NCBI GenBank assembly: GCA_014595895.1
Contig: JABUKB010000001.1
Span: 1,674,001 to 1,738,000, forward strand
From: Lysinibacillus odysseyi
Lineage (GTDB): Bacteria > Bacillota > Bacilli > Bacillales_A > Planococcaceae
Reading direction: 5' to 3'
Length of the DNA: 64,000 nucleotides
Each line of letters starts with the position of its first letter. Positions within the stretch are counted from its first letter, which is position 1. A model generated the notes under the pieces. It worked only from the letters and a program-made list of their open reading frames with translations. It searched no databases and had not been told where the DNA came from. Positions 55,391 to 64,000 of this stretch are shown here, one piece after another. Position numbers and translations under genes: made by a program.

Positions 55391-56923
55391 ATGAAAAAAA
55401 CTCTTCAACTTGCGCTTTCCGCCATATTAATTTTCTCCCTTCTATGGCCCTCGTCTATCGGGGCAAGCGATGCGACAATTGGTTCAGAGATTGTCAATTT
55501 GCGCCAAGGACCTGGCCTCTCCTATCCGGTCATTGACCAATTGGAAAAGGGAGACACACTAACCGTCCTGGAGGCATCTGGTGAGTGGCTTTATGTGGAA
55601 GCAGAGGGCACGAAAGGTTGGGTAGCAAGCTGGCTGACGACTTCTGCAGCACAGCTGCCAGCTGGCAAAGCAGCCGGGGTTGTTATTTCACAGGCTGACC
55701 ACTTAAATATTCGTTCAGAACCTTCTTTATCCGCGGCAGTTCTGGGACAACTATTTAAGGGCAATGAAGCACAATACATAAAAGCGGATGGCGAGTGGAT
55801 TCAGATAAAGCACGGTCAAATGACGGGCTGGGTCTCTGCCAAGTATGTAACATTGAGTAATCAACAGCCTGAAAAGATAGAAAAGGCTACCTCATCGTTA
55901 ACAGGTTCTACTTTTACGATTAATGTAGATGCTGTGAACATCCGAAAAAAAGCAGACCTGAATTCAAAAAAAATAGGCGTTGCTTATCGCGGAGAGCGCT
56001 TTAAGGTAGTAAGCCAATCCACGAATTGGGTACAGATCGAAACAAAGGATGGTTCTGTTGCCTGGATTTATAGTTTCTACGGCTCTTTTTCAGGTCAAGA
56101 TGCTAGCAAGAAAGCCTCTTCTACCAGCCAAAATGAAACAGTAACCATTATCTATAATGGCACGAATCTGCGCAGTGAAGCTTCTACCTCTTCTAGCGTT
56201 ATCCAGCGCGCCCAAGCAGGTGAAAGCTACCCTATTACCGGCACAGCGGGAGATTGGTATCAGTTATCCATTGATGGACAAGAAGCATATGTAGCAAATT
56301 GGTTGGTAACCATTAATAACCCTACAAAGAAAACGCAAGCGGCAGCAAAAAAAATCTCTACTGAACGTAAAAAAGGCTCTCTAAAGGGATTGACGATTGT
56401 CGTGGACCCAGGACATGGCGGCAATGATCATGGCACAACGGGTGTTCGAGGTACGGAGGAAAAGGAGATTACCTTAAAAACAGCTGAATTACTATCGTCA
56501 AAATTACAAGCAGCTGGCGCAGAAGTGATTATGACGAGGCAATCAGACCTTTACGTTGATTTACGCAAACGGGTCTCTACCGCGCACCAGGCACAAGCAG
56601 ATGCCTTTATTAGCATTCATTATGATGCCACAACAGATAGTTCCGTTACAGGTCTTACCACTTATTATACGAACAGCTATCAAAAAGAATTGGCGCAATA
56701 CGTTCATGCCGGTGCAAGCAAACAGGTTGAAATCCGGGATCGCGGCGTCCAGCTTGGAAATTATTTAGTGTTACGGGAAAATCGTCATCCATCGATTTTA
56801 ATTGAACTTGGTTTTTTAAGTAACCCGAATGAGGAACGGACTATCACAACAAACTATTATCGTGAACAAGCCACACTCGGTATTTACAACGGAATATTGC
56901 AATATTTCGACGCACAACTATAA
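55391..56923 (+). CDS. N-acetylmuramoyl-L-alanine amidase with four SH3b domains
   Basis: 510-residue secreted cell-wall hydrolase. Signal peptide (residues 1-24, cleavage near SIGASDA), four bacterial SH3 domains (about 27-82, 93-148, 168-224, 245-302), a lysine-rich linker, and a C-terminal Amidase_3 domain (about 330-508). Zinc ligands lie in VDPGHGG, GTEEKEIT and FISIHYDA, with the catalytic glutamate in LIELGFLSN. Related to B. subtilis YrvJ, which occupies the same place near hisS. Start ATG at 55391 after GGGGAG. Plus-strand gene in a minus-strand region. Confidence 0.95.
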   Translation: MKKTLQLALSAILIFSLLWPSSIGASDATIGSEIVNLRQGPGLSYPVIDQLEKGDTLTVLEASGEWLYVEAEGTKGWVASWLTTSAAQLPAGKAAGVVISQADHLNIRSEPSLSAAVLGQLFKGNEAQYIKADGEWIQIKHGQMTGWVSAKYVTLSNQQPEKIEKATSSLTGSTFTINVDAVNIRKKADLNSKKIGVAYRGERFKVVSQSTNWVQIETKDGSVAWIYSFYGSFSGQDASKKASSTSQNETVTIIYNGTNLRSEASTSSSVIQRAQAGESYPITGTAGDWYQLSIDGQEAYVANWLVTINNPTKKTQAAAKKISTERKKGSLKGLTIVVDPGHGGNDHGTTGVRGTEEKEITLKTAELLSSKLQAAGAEVIMTRQSDLYVDLRKRVSTAHQAQADAFISIHYDATTDSSVTGLTTYYTNSYQKELAQYVHAGASKQVEIRDRGVQLGNYLVLRENRHPSILIELGFLSNPNEERTITTNYYREQATLGIYNGILQYFDAQL

Positions 56924-56926
56924 ATT

Positions 56927-56953
56927 ACTACCCGTTAATGCGGGATAAAAAAG
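56927..56953. repeat. inverted copy of the 12259-12285 element
   Basis: 27 bases identical, in inverted orientation, to the start of the intergenic element near yqzM, including its CCCG-NNNNNN-CGGG palindrome and the adjacent T-run. In both places the motif directly follows the T-run of a terminator. Confidence 0.75.
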
Positions 56954-56999
56954 GAAAGGGTATCTCTTTTAGCATAGAAGCTTGAGAGATACCCTTTTC
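56953..56999. terminator. bidirectional terminator between amidase and catalase genes
   Basis: AAAGGGTATCTCT facing AGAGATACCCTTT, a strong stem flanked by A and T runs between convergent genes. Confidence 0.88.
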
Positions 57000-57893
57000 T
57001 TACATTTTATCTAGCAGCCTTTTCGCTATATGCTGAAATTCTTCAGGTCCGATACCCGGCGCAAACTCTTCAGGCAGCTCATCTAAATCAGGCATTGCCG
57101 CTCCTTTTGGCGAGCCTTCTATCACCCGTAACTTATCTCCTGTCTGCGGGTGATTCCCCTTCCAGATTTGCTTTATGCCTAAATAGTCCCCGGTTGTATT
57201 CCATGTAAATAAGACATTGCCATCCCCGCGGTCTTCATATTTGCGTGCAGCATCGAATACCCGATTATCTAAATTCGGGATTGGTAACATTCGTGTGACA
57301 TCTACTCCGGTAACCATTTCCATTGCCTTTGCATAGGCAAGAATATGCGTCCCGCCGCGCACGAGTAAATAGCCTATCATTTCACGAGCTGTAGGATGAT
57401 CGGTCATCTCATATACGCGCATTTTATGTGTTCTTGCACCACACTCCAAAAAGAAGTTATGCAACAGATCCAGTATCAAATTTCCACTGGAAAACACATA
57501 TTCCCCGTTCCATGGTTTCCCCATTGAGTCCACAGGCAGCGAAGCTTGAGCTGAAGCGATAAAACTCTGCGTACTGCGCATATTTTTGGCATTTTGCAAT
57601 GGTGTTAAATCTGGTATGCCTGTAAAGGAACTGCTTTTATTCAGTAGATTAATCGTTGTCGATACAAGCTCTACATGACCAAATTCTTCCGCTGTAATAC
57701 TCGCTACTAAGTCATAAAACGGCTTTAGTTTTTTCTTTCCCCGGAAGTTAAAGGACTGATACATATAATTATTCAATGTCGACATTTCGCCAAATTTTCC
57801 ACCAAGCAATTCCTGTACTGCACTTGCGGCGTTCGCATCGCCATACTCTACATTCGGTAACTCAATAGCTAAACGATTTACACGTTGAAATAT
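57000..57893 (-). CDS. manganese catalase, with apparent ATA start
   Basis: About 297-residue dimanganese catalase of the YdbD/YjqC type, breaking down hydrogen peroxide. The four-helix ferritin-like core has FGEMSTLNNYMYQSFNFRG, EEFGHVEL, and RGGTHILAYAKAME with metal-ligand Glu and His. Conserved residues extend 28 codons upstream of the first canonical start (TTG at 57809): they read FQRVNRLAIELPNVEYGDAN, then AASAVQEL. The frame begins at ATA 57893, seven bases after GGAGGTG, and there is no ATG, GTG or TTG between the upstream TAG and 57809. So the start is ATA, or an ATG was lost by mutation or sequencing error. Confidence 0.85.
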   Translation of the reverse strand: MFQRVNRLAIELPNVEYGDANAASAVQELLGGKFGEMSTLNNYMYQSFNFRGKKKLKPFYDLVASITAEEFGHVELVSTTINLLNKSSSFTGIPDLTPLQNAKNMRSTQSFIASAQASLPVDSMGKPWNGEYVFSSGNLILDLLHNFFLECGARTHKMRVYEMTDHPTAREMIGYLLVRGGTHILAYAKAMEMVTGVDVTRMLPIPNLDNRVFDAARKYEDRGDGNVLFTWNTTGDYLGIKQIWKGNHPQTGDKLRVIEGSPKGAAMPDLDELPEEFAPGIGPEEFQHIAKRLLDKM

Positions 57894-57943
57894 AAAAAAG
57901 CACCTCCACCCGTACTATATGACGAATGAGAAGTGCTTATCAC

Positions 57944-58147
57944 TTATGTGTGCACACGAGATAACGTAATCCAAACAATTTCATCCATTCGAATAAAAAA
58001 CGGTGTTTGGCAAATCTCTACTACAATATGATCGGGTAACACGGCCGTCAGCAGCCCTTGCTGAATATGATTACCTGTTTGGACAACAATATCCTGACCG
58101 ATTAATCCCCGTGCCGTTTCAAACAAATAGGGATTAGACATTTGCAT
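57944..58147 (-). CDS. small SH3/LSm-like protein (DUF2642-like)
   Basis: 67-residue protein with the strand-rich pattern GLIGQDIVVQTGNHIQQGLL, then TAVLPDHIVVE, typical of DUF2642-type small beta-barrel proteins, some of which are found in spore coats. ATG at 58147 is nine bases from GGAG; a GTG earlier in frame overlaps it. It lies 50 bases before the manganese catalase gene on the same strand, so the pair is probably co-expressed. Confidence 0.65.
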   Translation of the reverse strand: MQMSNPYLFETARGLIGQDIVVQTGNHIQQGLLTAVLPDHIVVEICQTPFFIRMDEIVWITLSRVHT

Positions 58148-58208
58148 AAGTATTTTCTCCACCCTTCTATATCGATAATTTCATTGTATGAAGGGGGAGC
58201 CTAAATGT

Positions 58209-58652
58209 TTACTTCATCGAATCGATTAATATTGTCACGGGTCCATCATTCACGAGAGAAACCTCCATCATGGCACCAAATATGCCTGTTTCTACTGTCA
58301 AGCCGTATGTACGCAATGCTTCATTGAAAGCTTCCCACTGGAGCTTCGCCTGTTCCGGACGCGCTGCAGCAGTAAAGCTTGGACGCCGCCCTTTTTTCGT
58401 ATCACCGTATAATGTAAATTGCGAGACTGATAAAATAGCGCCGCCCGCTTCTAAAATGGAGTGATTCATCTTTCCGTCTTCATCTTCCCACAAACGAAGC
58501 TCAGCTACTTTTTTCGCACAGTAAGCAATATCTTCGGCTGTATCTTCATGGGTGATACCCACCAGCAATACATACCCTTGATCAATAGCGCCAGTCACAG
58601 TGTCTTCTACTGTGACTGAGGCTTTTTTTGCACGTTGGATGACTACTTTCAT
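58209..58652 (-). CDS. dtd: D-aminoacyl-tRNA deacylase
   Basis: 147-residue enzyme that removes D-amino acids from tRNA. Both signature motifs, [17 protein letters not shown] and [11 protein letters not shown] (the Gly-cisPro motif), are present. It lies 22 bases after relA, the usual relA-dtd pair. Confidence 0.97.
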   Translation of the reverse strand: MKVVIQRAKKASVTVEDTVTGAIDQGYVLLVGITHEDTAEDIAYCAKKVAELRLWEDEDGKMNHSILEAGGAILSVSQFTLYGDTKKGRRPSFTAAARPEQAKLQWEAFNEALRTYGLTVETGIFGAMMEVSLVNDGPVTILIDSMK

Positions 58653-58674
58653 TTTCTAAAACCTTCTATCCTTT

Positions 58675-60870
58675 TTAATTGATAACACGCTGTACTGCGT
58701 AAATATCAGGAAGCTGCTTGATTTTATCGACTACTTTATGCAAGCCTGAAATGTTGGAGATGGAAACCGTTAAGTGAATCGTAGCTATTTTATCCCGATC
58801 AGCACGACCTGATACGGCTAAAATATTGGTTTTGGATTCACTCACCGCCATCATGACATCATTCAAAATGCCTGGACGATCAAATGCCGATACCTCGATA
58901 TCTACCGGATATTCTTTACGTACCGTTGTCGGTGTATTTTCCCATTCTACCTCGATGAGACGCTCAGCGTTTTGGTCTTCTTGAATGTTTGTGCAATCGG
59001 CACGGTGAACAGAGACGCCCCGGCCTTTCGTAATAAAACCTACAATTTCATCGCCTGGCACCGGTGTACAGCAACGGGATAGACGAATTAATAAATTATC
59101 GATTCCTTTTACAATCACACCTGTTTCCGTCTGCTTTCTGTTTGGCGGTTTCGCCATTTCTTTCACGATTTTCTCCAGCGCTTCCTCATGCTCACGTTCT
59201 CTGCGCATTTTTTCTGCCAGACGGTTCACAATTTGCTGCGCCGTAATACCCCCAACACCAACAGCTGCATACACATCCTCTGCCTGTGTATAGTTCAGCT
59301 TTTCGATTACGCGCTTAAAGTTCTCAGGTGTTAATACTTCCTTAATATCAAAGCCTTGTGCCTTAATTTCTTTTTCAACTAAGTCACGGCCTTTCTCGAC
59401 ATTTTCTTCCCGCAAGTTTTTCTTGAAGAACTGTTTGATTTTATTTTTTGCCTGTGAACTTTGCGCAATTTTCAACCAATCACGACTTGGACCAAATGAC
59501 TGTTTAGATGTTAATACTTCAATAATGTCACCGGTCTTCAGTGGTGTATCAAGCGGTACCATCTTCCCGTTCACCTTTGCGCCAATTGTTTTGTTGCCCA
59601 CTTCTGAATGGACACGGTAAGCATAGTCGATTGGTACAGAACCTGCAGGCAGTTCGATTACGTCTCCTTTTGGCGTAAAGACATACACCATATCAGAGAA
59701 TAAATCGAACTTCAAAGAATCCATAAACTCTTCTGCGTTCGAAGATTCATTTTGATATTCCAAAATTTCACGGAACCATGATAACTTTTGATCGATATTT
59801 TCCCTGCGGTTTTCGACCACCTTGCCTTCTTTATAGGCCCAGTGTGCAGCAATACCGAATTCGGCAATTTTGTGCATCTCTTTCGTACGGATCTGCACTT
59901 CTAATGGATCGCCATAAGGACCAATCACCGTTGTATGCAAAGACTGATATAAGTTTTGCTTTGGCATTGCAATATAGTCTTTAAAACGCCCCGGCATTGG
60001 CTTCCACAGTGTATGGACGATACCGATGACAGCATAGCAGTCTTTAATGCTATCTACTAAAATGCGAACTGCCAATAAATCGTAAATTTCATTAAACTGC
60101 TTTTTTTGCAGCGCCATTTTGCGATAAATCGAATAAATATGCTTTGGTCGTCCATAAATATCCGCATCGATTTCCACTTCATTTAATTGTGATTTCATCT
60201 CATCAATGACATTATCCAAATACGCTTCACGCTCGTCACGCTTTTTCTTCATTAAGCTGACAATGCGGTAATACTGTTGCGGATTTAAATAGCGTAATGC
60301 TGTATCTTCTAGCTCCCACTTGACCGTATTGATTCCTAAACGATGCGCAAGCGGGGCAAAGATTTCTAATGTTTCCTTTGATATGCGTCGCTGTTTTTCC
60401 GTAGGCAGATGCTTTAACGTACGCATATTATGCAATCGGTCTGCTAGCTTGATTAAAATGACGCGGATGTCCTGTGCCATTGCGACGAACATTTTCCGAT
60501 GGTTTTCTGCTTGTTGTTCCTCTTTGGACATATATTTAATTTTACCTAGCTTTGTGACTCCATCCACTAGCATGGCAACTTCTTCATTAAACTCTCGCAC
60601 AAGGTCCTCACGTGTTACTTCCGTATCTTCTACCACATCGTGCAAGAAGCCCGCTGCCACTGTTTCTGGGTCCATTTCTAAGCCTGCTAAAATACCTGCC
60701 ACTTGTACCGGATGGATAATATATGGTTCCCCCGAGCTGCGGAATTGCTCTTTGTGGGCGTCTTTCGCGACTTCATATGCCTTTACTACAAAATCGACGT
60801 GTTCTTCGTTCATATATAATTTAACGAGCTCGAATACCTCTTCGGGCGCTAAAATTTGTTCTTTCGCCAT
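58675..60870 (-). CDS. relA: bifunctional (p)ppGpp synthetase/hydrolase Rel
   Basis: 731-residue long RSH enzyme. HD hydrolase domain with [14 protein letters not shown], synthetase domain with YRSLHTTV-type sequence ([15 protein letters not shown]), TGS domain ([15 protein letters not shown]), a conserved-cysteine region ([12 protein letters not shown]), and a C-terminal ACT domain. Start ATG at 60870 with TGG/AGGTGGACG upstream. It controls the stringent response. Confidence 0.97.
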   Translation of the reverse strand: MAKEQILAPEEVFELVKLYMNEEHVDFVVKAYEVAKDAHKEQFRSSGEPYIIHPVQVAGILAGLEMDPETVAAGFLHDVVEDTEVTREDLVREFNEEVAMLVDGVTKLGKIKYMSKEEQQAENHRKMFVAMAQDIRVILIKLADRLHNMRTLKHLPTEKQRRISKETLEIFAPLAHRLGINTVKWELEDTALRYLNPQQYYRIVSLMKKKRDEREAYLDNVIDEMKSQLNEVEIDADIYGRPKHIYSIYRKMALQKKQFNEIYDLLAVRILVDSIKDCYAVIGIVHTLWKPMPGRFKDYIAMPKQNLYQSLHTTVIGPYGDPLEVQIRTKEMHKIAEFGIAAHWAYKEGKVVENRRENIDQKLSWFREILEYQNESSNAEEFMDSLKFDLFSDMVYVFTPKGDVIELPAGSVPIDYAYRVHSEVGNKTIGAKVNGKMVPLDTPLKTGDIIEVLTSKQSFGPSRDWLKIAQSSQAKNKIKQFFKKNLREENVEKGRDLVEKEIKAQGFDIKEVLTPENFKRVIEKLNYTQAEDVYAAVGVGGITAQQIVNRLAEKMRREREHEEALEKIVKEMAKPPNRKQTETGVIVKGIDNLLIRLSRCCTPVPGDEIVGFITKGRGVSVHRADCTNIQEDQNAERLIEVEWENTPTTVRKEYPVDIEVSAFDRPGILNDVMMAVSESKTNILAVSGRADRDKIATIHLTVSISNISGLHKVVDKIKQLPDIYAVQRVIN

Positions 60871-61121
60871 TAATCGTCCACCTTGTCATCATTTTTTCTT
60901 TCTCAGTTAGTAATACTCTTAATTGTATTAAATAGTTAGGCAGATTGTAAAGGCTAACTGCAGATAGTTTACGGGGAAGTGAGGTTTATGGATAAATTGT
61001 GAAAACATCTATACTATACTTATAGACTTTAAATGGAATTTCTATTCATATTTAACATATCTTTAATATTCTGATAACAATTGGTGGTTACAATTAGTAA
61101 AAATAACATAGGAGGAATTTC

Positions 61122-62084
61122 ATGATTATCGGACATTTAATGGAAGATATTCCAATCGCCACCGAAAAAACTTTAAACCATGAAATAGATAGTATTTTTC
61201 AAACAAATCCTACACTGCGAGGGGTAGTTGTTTGTCGTGAAGAATCCCCTATTGCCTATCTATCGAAAACACGTTTTTATCAAAAGATTGGCTCTAAATA
61301 TGGCTACGATCTGTATTTTCAACGTTCTTGTACCTTACTATGTAAATATCAACCCTTTATCGTCCCCTATAATAGTCCTATCGTACAAGTCAGCACAGCC
61401 GCCATGGAGCGTCAGGGCGAGGAGCTCTATGATGAAATTATCGTTACAAAGAACGGGAAGTACGCCGGTGTAGTGGATATTCGTACCTTGCTATTGAATT
61501 TAGTAGAAAGCCAAGTGCGATTTGCTAGCTATTTGAACCCTCTGAGCAAATTACCAGGAAATGAAATCATCAATCAAAAATTACAGGAAGCTTTATTATT
61601 GCCTACTTTCTCTGTCTTATATTTCGATATCGATAAATTTAAACCGTACAATGATTTTTACGGTTTCAAGCAAGGCGATAACTTGCTATTATTTTTGATT
61701 GACCTGCTAAAAAGGGAAATTGCCCACGAGGAATACTTTTTAGGACATATTGGCGGCGACGATTTTATCGCGATTTTGCCAAATAATATGGTAGAAGAAG
61801 TTTGTATAAACATCTTAAAACGCTTTGATGATGAGGTGCTTCACTATTATAAAGACGAAGATTTAATGACTCCGCCACTGATTGCAGCACGTGACGGAGA
61901 GCTCGTACCGCTTTCAGTTTGTTCCTTATCCATCGCGGTGGTCCAAAAGACTTCGCCTACCGATAGCTTAACGGTGGACGGACTGGCAAATTTTGCAGCA
62001 AAAACAAAGAAAAAATGCAAAGCCACTAAAGGCAGCTGCTACGTCATTGACACATGCCATCCCAAAATCACATTAAACAATTAA
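61122..62084 (+). CDS. GGDEF-domain protein with CBS-like N-terminus (GGDDF variant)
   Basis: 320 residues. The N-terminal half (about 1-128) resembles a pair of CBS motifs, a possible ligand sensor; the C-terminal half (about 160-310) is a diguanylate cyclase fold with metal aspartates in YFDIDKFKPYNDFYG. The active loop reads GGDDF (211-215) instead of GGDEF, so the fourth-position glutamate is replaced by aspartate; no RxxD inhibitory site is seen. No membrane helix. Start ATG at 61122 after AGGAGG. Activity is uncertain. Plus-strand gene between relA and apt. Confidence 0.85.
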   Translation: MIIGHLMEDIPIATEKTLNHEIDSIFQTNPTLRGVVVCREESPIAYLSKTRFYQKIGSKYGYDLYFQRSCTLLCKYQPFIVPYNSPIVQVSTAAMERQGEELYDEIIVTKNGKYAGVVDIRTLLLNLVESQVRFASYLNPLSKLPGNEIINQKLQEALLLPTFSVLYFDIDKFKPYNDFYGFKQGDNLLLFLIDLLKREIAHEEYFLGHIGGDDFIAILPNNMVEEVCINILKRFDDEVLHYYKDEDLMTPPLIAARDGELVPLSVCSLSIAVVQKTSPTDSLTVDGLANFAAKTKKKCKATKGSCYVIDTCHPKITLNN

Positions 62085-62128
62085 AACGCAGATAAAATCA
62101 AGCAATGTTGATTTTATCTGCGTTTTTT
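62083..62128. terminator. bidirectional terminator between GGDEF gene and apt
   Basis: Perfect 19-bp stem beginning AAAACGCAGATAAAATCAA with a six-base loop, then T-run. Confidence 0.92.
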
Positions 62129-62131
62129 CTA

Positions 62132-62644
62132 TTAGTATTGAATTAACGTTTTAATTGGATAGTTATTAATTTTATCTCGACCTTTTAGCTCTTCTAACTC
62201 AATTAAAAAGGCACAGCCCACTACTTGACCGCCTAACTTTTCGATTAAACGAATTGTAGCTTCTACTGTTCCTCCCGTCGCTAACAAATCATCACAAATT
62301 AATACTTTCTGACCTGGTTTTACAGCATCTTTATGCATCGTTAATGTATCTGTTCCATACTCCAAGCCATAATCTGCAGAAATGACTTCACGTGGAAGTT
62401 TCCCTGGTTTACGAACAGGTGCAAAGCCGATTTCAAGGGCATAGGCTACCGGACAGCCAATAATGAAGCCGCGCGCTTCTGGTCCTACAATAATTTCAGC
62501 GCCTACTTCTCTCGCATACTTTACGATTTCATCCGTCGCATATTTATATGCTGGTCCGTTATCCATAATTGTTGTAATATCTTTAAAACTAATCCCTGGC
62601 TTTGGCCAGTTCTCTACCGTTGTCACATACTGCTTTAAATCCAT
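62132..62644 (-). CDS. apt: adenine phosphoribosyltransferase
   Basis: 170-residue purine salvage enzyme making AMP from adenine and PRPP. PRPP-binding loop [16 protein letters not shown] and the upstream [26 protein letters not shown] and EYGTDTL segments are present. 14 bases after recJ, the Bacillus order. Confidence 0.97.
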   Translation of the reverse strand: MDLKQYVTTVENWPKPGISFKDITTIMDNGPAYKYATDEIVKYAREVGAEIIVGPEARGFIIGCPVAYALEIGFAPVRKPGKLPREVISADYGLEYGTDTLTMHKDAVKPGQKVLICDDLLATGGTVEATIRLIEKLGGQVVGCAFLIELEELKGRDKINNYPIKTLIQY

Positions 62645-62658
62645 TGATGTTTTCCTCC

Positions 62659-64000
62659 TTAGGGCGTACCCTGCATTCGTTCATGAAACCATTGCTTCAA
62701 CTCTGTATAAGTTGCATACAGAAGTTTCTGTTCCAGTTCTATTTGTGCCTCGCGCATTTTGTAAGCAGGTGCTTCTGCTAACTCTCGCTTCGGTGGATTA
62801 TTGACTGTTGTCGTCAGACCATTGTCTATTGTAACAAATCCTAACTCAAAAAACACCTTTGTCATAAAATTAATTACGTCAACATTTAGTCCGATATGCT
62901 GTGCCAATTGTTCGACATGAGCAGCAATGCGAAAAGCCGGACGCTTCTTTAGGAATCCATAATACCAAGAAAAATGCTGACGGGTTGGCATACCGTTAAA
63001 AAATTGCGTGTTTGACGTATGAAAATGCGCATAAATACGCTTGAATGAACGCGATTCCAATAAATTTTCAAGGAGACTCACATCTTCCGGCAAATCTAAA
63101 AAGACCACATAGTCTCCTATCTTTTCATAATCACTCGCCGATTCAATTAAATAAACAGGACGATTCACTAGCCGTTCAAATTGCAGAACGGTCGATGGCT
63201 GAAAGGCGACAAAGTCACATTTCTCTACAGGTATTTTCGCTAGCCAATTGGCAGCCTGGCTTTTGCCCCGGAAATCATAGAGCTGCCACTGTGTCGCTTG
63301 AATATCCTCAATCATAAACTGCGGCTTTTTTATATTTTGCCATTCATTAATTTGCAAGTCTCCAGCAAGCGAAATCGACACCCCGTAGGATATTTCATTA
63401 TATAAATACCCTTTGCTGAAGCCAATCGCATCGATTTTGCCGTAAGCATCCTCTAGTTCCATTTTCAGATGGTTTTCCTGCGTGCCGATTCGCCGCATCG
63501 ATGCTACGTTTACCTGCTCTAATGTAAACACAGGCTTTGCGAACTCTGTGCCAAATGGACCGAGTTTACGAATTTCTTCAATAGCTTGTACCGTTACTTC
63601 ACTTAAATCAATCGGTACATCGATCGCTAATTTTGGGATTAGTTGCTCCTCTGTTAGACAAGCCGCCGCCTGTTCATGTAATCGCTGACGCAATTCATCC
63701 ACATGCTCAAGCGGAAACGTCATCCCCGCTGCCATCGGATGTCCACCAAAGTGCGGAATCAATTCTTTATTTTTAGCGAGTTCATTATATAAATGAAACC
63801 CCTCAATACTACGGGCTGAACCTTTTGCTGTTCCTTTTTCTTTATCTAATGAGAGCACAATCGTTGGTTTATAGTACTTACCGACAAGGCGAGAAGCAAC
63901 AATGCCTACCACGCCTGCATTCCATCCTTCACCACCTACGACTAATACTAAGCTATCCCGAATTGCGGCATTCGATTCAATCATTTCAACCGCCTGCTCC
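62659..64000 (-). CDS. recJ: single-stranded-DNA-specific exonuclease RecJ, 5' end missing
   Basis: C-terminal about 447 residues; the gene runs off the window end. Visible parts are the end of the DHH/DHHA1 nuclease core ([49 protein letters not shown]), the OB-fold ([33 protein letters not shown]) and the long C-terminal domain typical of Bacillus RecJ. It degrades 5'-ended ssDNA in recombinational and base-excision repair. Confidence 0.95.
   Translation of the reverse strand, partial: EQAVEMIESNAAIRDSLVLVVGGEGWNAGVVGIVASRLVGKYYKPTIVLSLDKEKGTAKGSARSIEGFHLYNELAKNKELIPHFGGHPMAAGMTFPLEHVDELRQRLHEQAAACLTEEQLIPKLAIDVPIDLSEVTVQAIEEIRKLGPFGTEFAKPVFTLEQVNVASMRRIGTQENHLKMELEDAYGKIDAIGFSKGYLYNEISYGVSISLAGDLQINEWQNIKKPQFMIEDIQATQWQLYDFRGKSQAANWLAKIPVEKCDFVAFQPSTVLQFERLVNRPVYLIESASDYEKIGDYVVFLDLPEDVSLLENLLESRSFKRIYAHFHTSNTQFFNGMPTRQHFSWYYGFLKKRPAFRIAAHVEQLAQHIGLNVDVINFMTKVFFELGFVTIDNGLTTTVNNPPKRELAEAPAYKMREAQIELEQKLLYATYTELKQWFHERMQGTP

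Overview
This window is a 64-kb piece of chromosome from a low-GC, endospore-forming Gram-positive bacterium. It encodes SpoIIP, GPR protease and an intact pro-sigma-K. The protein sequences and the gene order fit the Bacillales, most likely a Planococcaceae member of the Lysinibacillus/Solibacillus type; the genus is inference. Most genes lie on the minus strand. Their order follows two well-known Bacillus subtilis neighbourhoods, read here from 3' to 5': hemW-lepA-spoIIP-gpr-rpsT-holA-yqzM-comEC-comEB-comEA-yqeM-rsfS-yqeK-nadD-yhbY-aroE-yqeH-yqeG, and mtnN-yrrS-greA-udk-yrrO-yrrN-trmR-mltG-yrzB-ruvX-yrzL-alaS-recD2-yrrB-mnmA-yrvO-cymR-rarA-tcdA-6S RNA-aspS-hisS-amidase-dtd-relA-apt-recJ. They are joined by psd, pssA (divergent) and sigK. 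Both window ends cut genes: hemW loses its 3' part and recJ its 5' part.

Layout. 1-6 kb holds hemW and, between it and lepA, an accessory four-gene signalling operon: receiver-PP2C phosphatase, anti-sigma-type kinase, Cache-type chemoreceptor, STAS antagonist. 6-12 kb holds lepA, spoIIP, gpr, rpsT, holA and yqzM. 12-22 kb holds the DNA-uptake genes comEA/B/C and a ribosome-assembly/NAD/shikimate cluster ending at psd. 22-32 kb holds pssA, sigK, mtnN, yrrS, greA, udk, the tRNA 5-hydroxyuridine genes, mltG and two DUF1292 genes. 32-40 kb holds ruvX, yrzL, alaS with a T-box, a nucleoside transporter and recD2. 40-44 kb is a second accessory block: a eukaryote-type HisA, small unknown proteins and a phosphate transporter with its DUF47 partner. 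44-51 kb holds TPR, mnmA, cysteine desulfurase, cymR, rarA, two unknown genes and tcdA. 51-64 kb holds 6S RNA, aspS-hisS with a T-box, an SH3b amidase, a manganese catalase pair, dtd, relA, a GGDEF protein, apt and recJ.

Common themes are tRNA charging and modification (alaS, hisS, aspS, dtd, mnmA with its sulfur donor, tcdA, trmR/yrrN/yrrO), stress and nucleotide signalling (relA, GGDEF, partner switch, 6S RNA), genome maintenance (recD2, rarA, ruvX, recJ, holA) and sporulation. I found no tRNA or rRNA genes, CRISPR arrays, insertion sequences or prophage. The observations most worth following up are the chemoreceptor-linked partner-switch operon, the orphan eukaryote-type HisA, a manganese catalase whose only plausible start codon is ATA, and a structured intergenic element downstream of yqzM with a partial inverted copy 44 kb away.
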